A DNA stretch of 64,000 nucleotides from Gemmobacter lutimaris (GCF_003570715.1 NZ_QXXQ01000009.1:22476-86475), one strand, 5' to 3'. Shown: positions 43,684-53,175, counted from the first letter of the stretch. Notes: generated from the sequence alone by a model not told the origin. Numbers and translations: made by a program.

Positions 43684-46607
43684 CCCACATCCTCCGGGGT
43701 CGCGGCATCTGTCATATCCCACTCGCCGAAGCGGGCGAGATGGTCGTAGTCACCCGGAAAACGGCTGGCAAAGACGGCGCGTCGCGCTGTGTAACCTGTA
43801 TCGCGGCGTTGATAGCGCTGAATCAGGCGATGCAGATCCTCCCAGACTTTACCCAGATCGGCAGGAGTCAGTGCCGTGGTCTCCAGTTTTGGGTTGGTGC
43901 CGAGTCCGACATAGGTGATCCGCGCAACCTCGGCCGGGCCAATTTCGCCAAAGGCCCCGCGTTCGGCCATGGCCGCAGCCAGCAGCAACTGTTTGTCGAA
44001 TTGTTCCTGCTGTCTCTTTGTCGGGGGCGTGCCGGTCTTGTAGTCCAGAATGTGCAAGCGACCATCGGGGAGCAGGTCGATGCGGTCGGGTGTGCCGAAC
44101 AACTCGAAATCCATCGGCTCCAGCTTGATGCGCCCGCGCTGTTCCAGGCTGACGGGCACGCCTCCATCGGCGCCATCGTGGCTGATGAAGAAATTCGCAG
44201 CGCGGCTGATCCGAGCCAACCACAACACCCGTGCCGCTGGCCATGGTACTTCCGCCTCCAGAACTTCCGCCGCGAGGGTGACTAGCCGCGAAACGGCGGC
44301 CTCAGGGGTTTCCGTGGTGCGGTCTTTCACAAAACGCTCCAGGATCTTGTGCAAGACAGATCCACGCAATCGCGCATCAGATTCACGATGCAGTGGGTCT
44401 AGTTTATGGAGCCGCAATATATAGCGGGCATAAATCGCATAGGGATCGCGGATCAGTGTGGAAATACGCGTCAGTGCCAGTTCTTTTGGCCGGGCCGTAA
44501 CTGGCGGACGGGGGGCTGGCCTCGGGGCGGAGGGAACTTGTGTCTCTGGCCGTTCCAAGCGCCGTGCGAGCGCAAGCCAGGTGCGGCCACGGGCGCGCAT
44601 GTCAACAAGCCCGGCTTGTCCGCCGGCCTCGGGTAGACCATCCAGCAGATTCGTCAGCCGGTTGAGCCAGCGTGACGGAACGGTTTCCGCATCCGCATCG
44701 CGGCGCGCACGGGTCAGAAAAACTTCGCCCGCCGCAATCGCCTGCTGATAGTCATGCGCGGCAAGGCCAATACGCCGTTCCGGCAATAACAGAGCCGCAT
44801 CCTTGCGCATCTTGCGGTTCAGCCATGGGTCGGGCGGGGGCAGTTGCGGCCATATACCGTCATTCAATCCGCCGAGGACCACCAGATCAGCACCTTGGAC
44901 CCGTGCCTCCAGCGTGCCCCAGATCATCAGTCCGGGATGCCCCAAAACCTCGTCCCGCACGTCGCCACGGTTCAGGATGGCTTCAAACAGATTACGGTAG
45001 TCGTGCAGCGCAAGATCGCCTCCTGCATCTGCTTCGGCCTGCAAGGCAGCAATCTGGGTGCTGGCGGCCTCACCTGCGGCTTCCCGCCATAGCTCGCCGG
45101 TATCCATACCCCATGGACCACGCGAAACAGTCTCTGTTATGGCCAGATGTTGAGACAGAACGCTCGATAGCGGTCCGCCGCATGTCCGTTCAGCAAGGCC
45201 GAGAAACTCTGAGATCCATGCGGCCCAAGGTTCCGCCAATGGGTCGTTCCGTGCCTCCGCCCAATGCCGCAGCATCGTGCTGTCCGGGAAGGGCGGTCCA
45301 TAGCGGCGCAGATGAAGCTCCAGATCGCGGGTCAGTCGAAGATGGCTTCCGCGATCGCCGCCGCTTGCCGCCAACGGGTGTTTCAGAATGGTCAGAAGTG
45401 CTTCGCCGGATAGTTTTTCGCCCAGAATGCGCGCCACATGGCGCAGCAGGCGTCCCGGTGCTGATAGCGCAAGTGGTCGTCCGGCGGAATCGTCGGGCAC
45501 GAGGCCCCAGCGATCCAGCGCGGCAGTAACGCGTCTCGTCAGGTTGCGGTCGGGCGTGATCAATGCGGCTGTTCGGCCATCCTCAACCGCTTTGCGCAGG
45601 ATCAGCGCGACAGCCAATGCCTCATCGCGTGGAGACTCAGCCTCGATCAGTGTCAATTCCGCGGTCGTCTTGGCCAGATCTTTCAGGCCCTGTCCTTCGC
45701 TCAGCCATTGATCTGTGACTGGCGCAGGCCGTAAGGAAAGCGACACCAATGCATTCCGCGCCGGGTTCGGGGCGCGTGTTGCCGTCCAGCGCATCACATC
45801 TGTCGGCTGAAATCCCAGAACATCCATCATCCGGCGAAAACGAAACTGTGAATGATCTTCTGCTGTCAGCGCGTCGGACATCCCCTCCCAGACCGGAACA
45901 GGCAAATCAAAGTCATATCCCGGCAGCACCAGCGCGCCCTGCGGCAGCGCCGCGACCGCCTGCATGAAGCGCAGCGTCGTGCCACGCGACCCGGTGGAAC
46001 CGGCGACAATGACCGGACCTTCCGCAGGGGCAACAGCCCAGCGCGCCGCCAGCGCCTCGACTGTCCGGCGCTGACGGGCCTCTGGGTCGGGGGCCTCATC
46101 CGTGCCGAAAAATGGCTGGACGATGCTCAGGAATTGCTGTGTTCGCGTCCAGTGCGCGGAATGGTTCGAAACATCCAGCGCCGCAATCGCCTCGGGCGGC
46201 ACGCCTTCGCCCTGCATTTCGTCCATGAGGGTCGCAAGGCTGTCGGCAAGATCGTAAAGCGCGGCACGCGGGGCAAGATCCGGGGCAGCATCAAGCAGAT
46301 GCGCAATCAGGCGTGTCAGCTCCAGACGTCGGCGCAGCGGTGAAACTGCGGGCGGAATCCCCTCCAGTGCCGCCTCTGTATCAAGATCGGTGATCAGGCG
46401 GATCTGTGGCAATAGACCGGGGCCGGAGGCCGCAAAAATTTCGGTAATCCGACGGCGCATGCGCTGTGTGTTCACGAAAAGTTGGACATTGGCCATCGCT
46501 TCGGGGGGCGAACCTGCCAGCCTTTCCCGCAAGCCACGAACCAGCTCTGCCGGAAAGTCGGCACCCGGAGGGAGGGCGAAAATACGCGGCTGTCCGGACT
46601 CAAACAT
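43680..46607 (-). CDS. addB: Double-strand break repair protein AddB
   Basis: The protein has 975 residues. AddB carries an inactivated helicase-like fold plus a second nuclease. The N-terminus MFESGQPRIFALPPGADFPAELVRGL is typical of alphaproteobacterial AddB; a degenerate Walker A-like GSTGSRGTTLRF is at about 215; the C-terminal nuclease has LHILDYKTGTPP with the catalytic Asp/Lys. The ATG at 46607 overlaps the murU stop by 8 bases, with no clear ribosome site, so coupling is likely. Confidence 0.94.
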   Translation of the reverse strand: MFESGQPRIFALPPGADFPAELVRGLRERLAGSPPEAMANVQLFVNTQRMRRRITEIFAASGPGLLPQIRLITDLDTEAALEGIPPAVSPLRRRLELTRLIAHLLDAAPDLAPRAALYDLADSLATLMDEMQGEGVPPEAIAALDVSNHSAHWTRTQQFLSIVQPFFGTDEAPDPEARQRRTVEALAARWAVAPAEGPVIVAGSTGSRGTTLRFMQAVAALPQGALVLPGYDFDLPVPVWEGMSDALTAEDHSQFRFRRMMDVLGFQPTDVMRWTATRAPNPARNALVSLSLRPAPVTDQWLSEGQGLKDLAKTTAELTLIEAESPRDEALAVALILRKAVEDGRTAALITPDRNLTRRVTAALDRWGLVPDDSAGRPLALSAPGRLLRHVARILGEKLSGEALLTILKHPLAASGGDRGSHLRLTRDLELHLRRYGPPFPDSTMLRHWAEARNDPLAEPWAAWISEFLGLAERTCGGPLSSVLSQHLAITETVSRGPWGMDTGELWREAAGEAASTQIAALQAEADAGGDLALHDYRNLFEAILNRGDVRDEVLGHPGLMIWGTLEARVQGADLVVLGGLNDGIWPQLPPPDPWLNRKMRKDAALLLPERRIGLAAHDYQQAIAAGEVFLTRARRDADAETVPSRWLNRLTNLLDGLPEAGGQAGLVDMRARGRTWLALARRLERPETQVPSAPRPAPRPPVTARPKELALTRISTLIRDPYAIYARYILRLHKLDPLHRESDARLRGSVLHKILERFVKDRTTETPEAAVSRLVTLAAEVLEAEVPWPAARVLWLARISRAANFFISHDGADGGVPVSLEQRGRIKLEPMDFELFGTPDRIDLLPDGRLHILDYKTGTPPTKRQQEQFDKQLLLAAAMAERGAFGEIGPAEVARITYVGLGTNPKLETTALTPADLGKVWEDLHRLIQRYQRRDTGYTARRAVFASRFPGDYDHLARFGEWDMTDAATPEDVG

Positions 46608-47307
46608 CTGCGGTTCGCGCCAGCAGCGCCTCGGCTTCGGCAATTCCTTCAGGCCGCCCGACATCGCACCAGCCACCCTGATGGACAAGGCCATAGGCAC
46701 GCCCTTCGGCAATCGCGATGTCCCAAAGACGGTTCAATGAAAAAACAGTGTCTGATATTGCGGAAATTCTTGTCGGGGACAGGATTTGCGCACCCAGATA
46801 GGCATAGCCTGACGCACCTGAGGCGCGGGCGATCCGCCCGTTTGTATCCAGAAAAAAGTCGCCATTGCCGCGAAATCCGGTTGCATGCGGGGCCGGCAGC
46901 AAGAGCAGCAGGGCATCCATCCGATCCGGGTCCCAATGCGCGGCCAACTGCGCCAATGCGGGCGACCCGGTCCAGACGGCATCGCTGTTCAGGGTGAATA
47001 CGGGCCCCGGACCCAGCAGCGGCAGGGCGGCCCTCAAACCGCCGCCAGTTTCCAGAATGCTGCCGCTTTCGTCGGAAAAGGCAATATTGGCACGGTCGGC
47101 CAGATGGCGGCGGATTGCTTCGGGCCGGTAATGCAGGTTGACGACGATCCGCTTTGCCGCGATCGCATCCACCTGATCCAGCGCATGATCAATGAGCGGG
47201 CGGCCCGCAACTTCGATCATCGGTTTGGGCCGGTCTGCTGTCAACGCGCCCATCCGCGTACCCAACCCGGCAGCAAACAGCATCACGGCTTCGGGAGTTC
47301 GGGGCAT
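46600..47307 (-). CDS. murU: N-acetylmuramate-1-phosphate uridylyltransferase, MurU-like
   Basis: This 235-residue sugar-phosphate nucleotidyltransferase has AVMLFAAGLGTRMGALTADRPKPM at the N-terminus and a GGWCDVGRPEG end. MurU makes UDP-MurNAc from MurNAc-1-phosphate, a recycling route that bypasses MurA/MurB. Adjacency to the AmgK-like kinase supports this over the generic mannose-1-phosphate guanylyltransferase label. The start at 47307 keeps the first beta strand; an ATG at 47283 (TGATG with amgK) would remove part of it. Confidence 0.82.
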   Translation of the reverse strand: MPRTPEAVMLFAAGLGTRMGALTADRPKPMIEVAGRPLIDHALDQVDAIAAKRIVVNLHYRPEAIRRHLADRANIAFSDESGSILETGGGLRAALPLLGPGPVFTLNSDAVWTGSPALAQLAAHWDPDRMDALLLLLPAPHATGFRGNGDFFLDTNGRIARASGASGYAYLGAQILSPTRISAISDTVFSLNRLWDIAIAEGRAYGLVHQGGWCDVGRPEGIAEAEALLARTADV

Positions 47308-48302
47308 CGGCTTTCGATCCTTGCAAGGGCCTCAGGTGTCGGTTCTGGCAAAAGCCGCGCACAAAGCCGGGCAAGCTCCGCCAGTTCCGGGTGGGAAAGA
47401 TTGCGCTGCAATTGGCCCCAGACCCGGGGCACGAGGCGCAGATAGCCGGGTTTCCCTGCAACCATGCACAGCCTTGCGAAGATCCCGAGGATACGCAAGG
47501 CGCGCTGCGCGCCCAAAGCGGCGTATCCGGCGGCAAAGCTGTCGGCGGGCAGGTGGAGCGCCTTGCGGAACTCCTCCCGGACCGCCGCCTCGGTTTCCGG
47601 CGCTACATCACGGCGGGCATCCTGCAAAAGCGACACCAGATCGTAGACGGGCTGGCCCATCTGGGCGAGTTGGAAATCCAGCAGTCCGACTTGTGCCAAA
47701 CCCGTCCGTTGATCCATCCACAGCAGGTTTTCCGCGTGATAATCCCGCAGGATCAGCACACGCGGGCCGTCGGCAAGCCGGACCAGTGTTTCGGTCAGAC
47801 ATTGAATAAATGCCTCCCGATCGCCCGGATCGCCAAGAATAGCGCGTCGATACCAGTCGAGCGCAAAGGTTGCCGCTTCGGCCCAGTCCGCCGCAGAAAG
47901 ATCGGGCAGCGATTCTGGCGCGGGGGCGGACTGAAGGTGCAATAGAACCCCTGATGCTGCCTGATACAGGGGCAGTTCGCGGGCAGGATCCTCAGCCACA
48001 AGCCGGGCAAAGATGCCGTCGCCCAAGTCTTCCAGCAGCAGAAAACCATGATCGAAATCGGCCGCAATCACTTCTGGCGCCGAAAGGCCCAACGCGCGCA
48101 GATGGCTGGCGATCCGGGCGAAATCACGCGGATCGTCACCCTTTCCGGGGGGGGCATCCATGAGGATCGCAGTTTTTTGGTTCAGGATCAGCCGCAGATA
48201 GCTGCGATCCGAGGCATCGCCGGAAAGGTGCTGCCGAACGGCCGCTTTCCAGCCAGCCTGATCAAGCATGAGGTCCGCCCGATATGCACGATCACCGGTC
48301 AT
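47283..48302 (-). CDS. amgK: Anomeric MurNAc/GlcNAc kinase, AmgK-like
   Basis: This 339-residue phosphotransferase of the aminoglycoside kinase fold matches AmgK in length. The catalytic loop LRDYHAENLLW and metal-binding DFQLAQMGQPVYDLVSLLQD are visible. AmgK phosphorylates MurNAc at C1 for MurU. It overlaps tsaE by ATGA and murU by 25 bases. The order tsaE-amgK-murU is common in proteobacteria. Activity is inferred from family and neighbours. Confidence 0.85.
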   Translation of the reverse strand: MTGDRAYRADLMLDQAGWKAAVRQHLSGDASDRSYLRLILNQKTAILMDAPPGKGDDPRDFARIASHLRALGLSAPEVIAADFDHGFLLLEDLGDGIFARLVAEDPARELPLYQAASGVLLHLQSAPAPESLPDLSAADWAEAATFALDWYRRAILGDPGDREAFIQCLTETLVRLADGPRVLILRDYHAENLLWMDQRTGLAQVGLLDFQLAQMGQPVYDLVSLLQDARRDVAPETEAAVREEFRKALHLPADSFAAGYAALGAQRALRILGIFARLCMVAGKPGYLRLVPRVWGQLQRNLSHPELAELARLCARLLPEPTPEALARIESRCPELPKP

Positions 48303-48772
48303 GTGCCTGTCGCCCCGATTTCCGCGCGCAATTCATCATTCGGCCCGAAGTCCAGTATGGCATTGCGGCCTTCGGCTTCGGGGCGCAGGGTGATGCGGAT
48401 TGCACCAAGGGGGATCTGGTTGCCAAGGCGGTCAGGCCATTCGATCAGGCAAATCGCCGTTTCGAAGGCCGAGACCAGACCCAACTCTGCCACCTCATCC
48501 GGGTGGCCAAGGCGATAAAGATCGGCGTGCCAGATGTCGCCGGCGTCATCTTCATAGGTCTGCACCAGTGTGTAGGTGGGCGACGGCACATCAATCTCGG
48601 CGCCCAGCCTTTCACGGATGAATGCGCGCGCGAAGTGGGTCTTGCCCGCGCCGATACCACCTTCCAGTAGCAATACCATGCCCGGATAGGCGTGGTGCGC
48701 GAATTGCCGTGCCAGATGGTTCGTGGCGGCATCGTCGGGCAGAAACAAGGTAAGTTGGGCGCCGTTGGTCAT
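48299..48772 (-). CDS. tsaE: tRNA t6A biosynthesis ATPase TsaE
   Basis: The protein has 157 residues. TsaE helps TsaB/TsaD make threonylcarbamoyladenosine at position 37 of ANN-decoding tRNAs. P-loop EGGIGAGKTHF is at 37-47; VPSPTYTLVQTYED and IWHADLYRL follow, with LIEWPDRLG near the C-terminus. Length is normal. It is 41 bases downstream of the DivL-like gene. Confidence 0.95.
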   Translation of the reverse strand: MTNGAQLTLFLPDDAATNHLARQFAHHAYPGMVLLLEGGIGAGKTHFARAFIRERLGAEIDVPSPTYTLVQTYEDDAGDIWHADLYRLGHPDEVAELGLVSAFETAICLIEWPDRLGNQIPLGAIRITLRPEAEGRNAILDFGPNDELRAEIGATGT

Positions 48773-48813
48773 GTCCGCAGTTTTATCCGCCCTTGCGGCC
48801 GCTGCAACCCGGC

Positions 48814-50388
48814 TCAGGCCCGCAGACGCCCCGTCGATAAGGCGCTTTGCATGTCTTCAACGCGGGTGACAACTTCAAATCGGGCAAGGGTGGCGCCCCC
48901 CGGTAAAGCCGATATGTGGCATTCGACCAATCGCCCGTCCAGAAGCCTTGCCTCACCGTTCAAGGCCGTAGCGTCGCGTTCATGCGCTGCGACAAATTCT
49001 TCGGCTTCGGCCCAGAACGTGCCTGGGGCGCTCTGTCTTTGCCAATGCGCGCAAAGAACCGCGAAGCTGCCTTCGGAAAGCGTGCTGGCCGGATCGTGCC
49101 CCCAAAGCCTGCAATAGGCCGCATTTGCCATCACAAGCACCGAGGCGGGCGAAAAGACCGCGAGCGCCTGATCGACTGAGTCGACCACGGCCTGACTGAG
49201 TTCAAGATCCGCGCGATAGCGGCGAATCCGGCTGATTTCGGTTGAAATATCCTCGATCAGCAGGGCCAGTGCTCCATTGGGATGCGGGCGACCGACAACC
49301 TTGTAGGTCAGGCCAGAGGGCAGGCTCCAGGTTTCTTCAAAAAGACCAGAGGACGCAGCCTCTTCCAGCGCAACCATCTGACGCCGCCATGTGCGATAAT
49401 CCTTCGGCTCGGGGATCATGTCGCGCTCGCGCATCGCGTCCAGAAACGCGAACAGCGTGGGGCGCATTGACAGAAAGTCTGGTTGAAGGCCAGACAGATC
49501 CAGCAGCGCGGGATTGAACAGCACCAACTGGCGTTGCCGGTCAAAGATCGCAAGCCCGATTGGCAAATGCGCGAAGGTCTTCACCAGCGTTTGCGTGAAA
49601 TCGCGCAAGGAAGCCTCTGCCTGCACAAGTGTATCGACGGGAAAGGCAAAGATCAGCCGGTCGGCCCCATCCTGATAGGGATGAAGTTCGAACCACTTTT
49701 CTTGCTGCCCCTGCTGGACCAGCCGGTGCCGTAACGGGGTGCCGACCGCGGCGACATCCTGCTCAAACAGGCGCGGCAGGGGCCAACTCAAATCCTGTCC
49801 GGGGGGCAGGCCATCTGCGACGCGGTGCAGATAGGCGGCATTCGCCCACAAAAGCTTGCCCTGCGTCGTTTCGCGCCAGACCGGCATCGGGGCCAGCGCC
49901 AGCGTGTTACGCAATTGCGCCAGTTCATCTTCGGTGGCTTTCCGGGTCAACGAATCCTGAATGGGTAGGGTGGCCTGCTGTTCCGGGTCTTCAAGGCTGA
50001 TCCGGGTCAGACCGCCGCTTAACTCCGCGCGTAGCAGAATCGGCGCACCGTTGGAATCACAGGAGCTTAGGGCCAGCGCACCTTCCTCAGCCAGTTTGGT
50101 GAAGCGATCCTCGAAATCGGGGAAGCGTGCCCCCAGATAAGACCGGAGCCGCAGCCACGGCGGCCCCCGAAGTGGGCTTTGGGCGATCAATGCGCGGGCT
50201 GCGGGTGTCGCATCGACAAGGGTTTCGCCATCGAACAGAAAGCGCGTTCCCCCGCTTTTGTCAGCGAAGATGGAACGCTGACCCCGGCCCGATTGCGGAT
50301 CGAAAACAGCGACGGCAAACAGGCCGCCCGCAGCGGCAAGCGTCGATACGACGAGCATCATGAAGGCCAAAGCCCAGTCAAACGCCAT
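48814..50388 (-). CDS. DivL-like PAS-domain membrane protein lacking a histidine kinase domain
   Basis: The protein has 524 residues. One membrane helix (residues 5-27) is followed by three PAS-like domains, at about 170-265 (PMPVWRETTQGKLLWANAAYL), 280-400 (LPIGLAIFDRQRQLVLFNPAL) and 410-505 (VDQALAVFSPASVLVMANAAYCRLWG). The protein stops after the third PAS; no HisKA or HATPase region is present. In Caulobacter divL also neighbours tsaE, and R. capsulatus DivL is described as a PAS protein controlling CtrA. The ATG at 50388 has GGGGA 6 nt upstream. A CtrA motif lies 49-63 bases before it. Confidence 0.72.
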   Translation of the reverse strand: MAFDWALAFMMLVVSTLAAAGGLFAVAVFDPQSGRGQRSIFADKSGGTRFLFDGETLVDATPAARALIAQSPLRGPPWLRLRSYLGARFPDFEDRFTKLAEEGALALSSCDSNGAPILLRAELSGGLTRISLEDPEQQATLPIQDSLTRKATEDELAQLRNTLALAPMPVWRETTQGKLLWANAAYLHRVADGLPPGQDLSWPLPRLFEQDVAAVGTPLRHRLVQQGQQEKWFELHPYQDGADRLIFAFPVDTLVQAEASLRDFTQTLVKTFAHLPIGLAIFDRQRQLVLFNPALLDLSGLQPDFLSMRPTLFAFLDAMRERDMIPEPKDYRTWRRQMVALEEAASSGLFEETWSLPSGLTYKVVGRPHPNGALALLIEDISTEISRIRRYRADLELSQAVVDSVDQALAVFSPASVLVMANAAYCRLWGHDPASTLSEGSFAVLCAHWQRQSAPGTFWAEAEEFVAAHERDATALNGEARLLDGRLVECHISALPGGATLARFEVVTRVEDMQSALSTGRLRA

Positions 50389-50436
50389 CAAATTCCCCAA
50401 GATAACAGGCCTTTTCGCAACCATGGCGGGCGATGG

Positions 50437-50451
50437 TTAAGGCTTGGTTAA
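50437..50451. promoter_or_regulatory. CtrA-type binding site upstream of the DivL-like gene
   Basis: TTAAGGCTTGGTTAA is an exact match to TTAA-N7-TTAA, the full CtrA recognition motif. It sits in the 97-base gap between regB and the DivL-like gene, where only the latter has its start. Confidence 0.65.
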
Positions 50452-50485
50452 GGCTTAGGGGGTGACACAAAAGCGCCAGGGCACC

Positions 50486-51877
50486 TCAGGTGTTCAACGG
50501 GTTGTCTCCCAGTGCGCCGGTTTCGGCCAGGATGCGGTTTGCCGGCCAGATCACTTCGACAATCGCCCCATGTTGGTCCGATGTCGCTTCGGGCTGTGCA
50601 TTGGCAAAAGACAGGCGCGCGCCTGTCCGTTCCAGCAAGGTCTTTGCGATGAACATGCCAAGACCCATGCCCTCATACCCCGGCCGCTGTGACGGTTCGG
50701 CCTTGCGGTTGCGAAGGAAAGGTTCGCCTACGCGGCCCAGAAGATGCGTCGGATAGCCCGGTCCGTCATCCACGATGCGCAGCACCAATCGGTCGGCACG
50801 CCATTCCGCATCGACCCAGACATTTGCCGCGGCAAAATCCACCGCATTCTGAATCAGATTCCGCAGGCCATGCAGGATTTCGGGCTGCCTTTGCACCAGA
50901 GGGTCGCTTTCCGGCAGGCTGAAATGCACATTCTTGCCGCGCTTCAGATGCGGATCGGCAGCTTCGCGCAGCACAAGGCTCAGCGGTCCCTGACGCATCA
51001 GCCGGTCATCCTTGCCCGCCTGACCCATGGACCGCAGGATGTCGCGGCAACGGTCTGCCTGATCGCGGATGAGCTGCGCATCGTCGCGCAGGTCGGGCTG
51101 ATCTTCGAGTTCCTCCATCAGCTCGGCGCTGACCAGTTTGATCGTCGCCAGTGGTGTGCCCAACTCATGCGCCGCCGCCGCCACCACACCGCCCAGATCG
51201 GTCAGTTTCTGCGCCCGCGCCAGCGCCATTTGCGTCGCCAGCAGCGCATCCTGCATCGCATGGATTTCCGCCGCGACGCGGTGTGCATAGATCCCGAGGA
51301 AGACGATGCCGATGACAATGGCTAGCCAGAAGCCGAAGGAAAACAATCGGGGCAGGGCGAAGATCGTCCCGTCCCCCATGCTCATTGGCACGGCGAAAAG
51401 GGCAACCACCGACACCAGCACCAGCGCCACGGTGCCCAGAACCAGCGTCGCCCGTCCCTCCAGCGCCGTTGCGGAAATCGTGACCGGCGCCAGAAACAGC
51501 AGCGCGAAGGGGTTTGTCAGCCCGCCTGTCAGCATCAGCAGTGTTGCAAGCTGCGTCAGATCAAACAGCAGGGTGAAGAACACCTGCCGTTCGGTCAGGC
51601 GGGTGCTTTCGGGAAATATGAAGACCGAGATCAGGTTGACGATGACGGATGCGCCCACCACCAGCAGGCAAAGCCCCAGCGGCAGCCGGATTTCCAGCCA
51701 GAACTGCGCGGCCAGAAGCGCGATGATCTGGCCGCCAATTGCGACCCAGCGCAACAGGTTCAGTGTGCCAAGGCGCAGCAGGTCACCGGGGGCCTGACTG
51801 CCCGGAAACGGGGTGTCTTCGGTAAGATCGGGCTGTTGGGCCATGGTCCTTGCTGTCGCAGAGGGGTGTTTTGGCAT
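50486..51877 (-). CDS. regB: Redox-sensing histidine kinase RegB (PrrB)
   Basis: This 463-residue inner-membrane kinase signals low oxygen to RegA. Six membrane helices span about 40-200. The ubiquinone-binding motif GGLTNPF is at 118-124. The H box AAAAHELGTPLA has His237, and the conserved redox Cys is at 277 in DRCRDILRSMGQAGKDD. The HATPase end has GYEGMGLGMFIAKTLLERTG. Divergent from senC across 54 bases. An ATG at codon 12 is an alternative start. Confidence 0.95.
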   Translation of the reverse strand: MPKHPSATARTMAQQPDLTEDTPFPGSQAPGDLLRLGTLNLLRWVAIGGQIIALLAAQFWLEIRLPLGLCLLVVGASVIVNLISVFIFPESTRLTERQVFFTLLFDLTQLATLLMLTGGLTNPFALLFLAPVTISATALEGRATLVLGTVALVLVSVVALFAVPMSMGDGTIFALPRLFSFGFWLAIVIGIVFLGIYAHRVAAEIHAMQDALLATQMALARAQKLTDLGGVVAAAAHELGTPLATIKLVSAELMEELEDQPDLRDDAQLIRDQADRCRDILRSMGQAGKDDRLMRQGPLSLVLREAADPHLKRGKNVHFSLPESDPLVQRQPEILHGLRNLIQNAVDFAAANVWVDAEWRADRLVLRIVDDGPGYPTHLLGRVGEPFLRNRKAEPSQRPGYEGMGLGMFIAKTLLERTGARLSFANAQPEATSDQHGAIVEVIWPANRILAETGALGDNPLNT

Positions 51878-51931
51878 TGTTAAAAGCCCCGTGATGCGGG
51901 ATCAATGCGCCACGCAAAGAAGGGGAAAACC

Positions 51932-52564
51932 ATGTCCAAGCTTTATGCAGGTCTCGCGGTGGCGGTTGTTGTTGGTCTGGTGGGTGGCAGCGCGCTCTGG
52001 GTCATGTCGAACAAGGCGTCCGATCCCTTCGCCCAATGCCGCGCCGGGGCGGTTGGCGGCGGTGAAATCGGCGGTCCCTTCACGCTGGTCGATGGCGATG
52101 GCCGCACGGTAACCGACAAGGATGTCCTCACCAAACCCTCGCTGGTCTATTTCGGCTATACTTTCTGTCCTGATGTCTGTCCCTTCGACAATGCCCGCAA
52201 TGCGGAGGCAATCGACCTTCTGGTGGACCGTGGCTATGACGTGCAGCCGGTGTTCATCTCGATTGACCCGGAGCGTGACACGCCCGAAGTGGTGAAGGAT
52301 TTCGCAGCGAACCTTCATCCGCGGATGATTGGTCTGACCGGGTCAGCCGAACAGGTGAAGGCGGCGTCGTTGGCCTACAAGACCTATTTCAAGAAGCAGG
52401 AGGCCGAGGACGAATTCTATCTCGTTGATCACTCGACCTTTACTTACCTCATGCTGCCGGGAAGCGGCTTTGCCGAGTTCTACAAGCGCGAGGCGACACC
52501 CGAGCAGATGGCCGACAGCGTGGCCTGTTTCGTCGATGCCGCAAAAGCCGCCGGGCAAAATTGA
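51932..52564 (+). CDS. senC: SCO1/SenC/PrrC family copper chaperone
   Basis: The protein has 210 residues. An N-terminal membrane anchor (5-25) holds a thioredoxin-fold domain in the periplasm. The copper site is Cys79 and Cys83 in FCPDVCP plus His167 in VDHSTF. It helps to assemble the CuA or CuB centre of cytochrome oxidase. The ATG at 51932 has AAGGGGAA upstream; an earlier in-frame ATG at 51905 would put a charged stretch before the anchor. It sits between regB and regA as in Rhodobacter. Confidence 0.95.
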   Translation: MSKLYAGLAVAVVVGLVGGSALWVMSNKASDPFAQCRAGAVGGGEIGGPFTLVDGDGRTVTDKDVLTKPSLVYFGYTFCPDVCPFDNARNAEAIDLLVDRGYDVQPVFISIDPERDTPEVVKDFAANLHPRMIGLTGSAEQVKAASLAYKTYFKKQEAEDEFYLVDHSTFTYLMLPGSGFAEFYKREATPEQMADSVACFVDAAKAAGQN

Positions 52565-52620
52565 CCTTCCTGTGAATCCGCCCTAGGTTCGGTAGGATTT
52601 TCACGACGGAGAGCATCGCC

Positions 52621-53175
52621 ATGGCAGAGGATCTGAGCGCCGAAATCGGGCCGGACCGTTCGCTTCTTTTGGTGGATGATGACGAATCCTTCGTGAAGCG
52701 CCTTGCCAAGGCGATGGAAAAGCGGGGCTTTATCCCCGAAACCGCCGAAACTGTGGCCGAGGGCAAGGCCATCGCGCAAAGCCGCCCGCCCGCTTTCGCC
52801 GTGGTCGATCTGCGGCTGGAAGACGGCAATGGCCTCGATGTGGTCGAGGCGCTGCGCGAACGCCGCCCTGATTGCCGCGTCGTGGTGCTGACCGGCTATG
52901 GCGCCATCGCTACTGCGGTTGCGGCAGTGAAGATCGGTGCCATCGACTATCTCGCCAAGCCCGCCGATGCGAACGAAGTCACGAACGCACTTTTGGCGCG
53001 CGGCGATTTGCTGCCCGCCCCGCCGGAAAATCCGATGTCGGCGGACCGCGTGCGGTGGGAACATATCCAGCGTGTCTACGAAATGTGCGATCGCAATGTC
53101 TCGGAAACCGCGCGGCGGCTGAACATGCACCGCCGCACACTCCAGCGCATTCTGGCCAAGCGCAGCCCCAAATAA
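52621..53175 (+). CDS. regA: Redox response regulator RegA (PrrA)
   Basis: The protein has 184 residues. The receiver domain has LLLVDDDESF and phospho-acceptor Asp63 in VVDLRLEDGNGLDVV, with a conserved Lys in DYLAKPAD. A proline linker (131-137) leads to a Fis-type helix-turn-helix ending SETARRLNMHRRTLQRILAKRSPK. RegA controls respiration, photosynthesis, carbon and nitrogen fixation genes in relatives. It follows senC by 56 bases. Confidence 0.96.
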   Translation: MAEDLSAEIGPDRSLLLVDDDESFVKRLAKAMEKRGFIPETAETVAEGKAIAQSRPPAFAVVDLRLEDGNGLDVVEALRERRPDCRVVVLTGYGAIATAVAAVKIGAIDYLAKPADANEVTNALLARGDLLPAPPENPMSADRVRWEHIQRVYEMCDRNVSETARRLNMHRRTLQRILAKRSPK

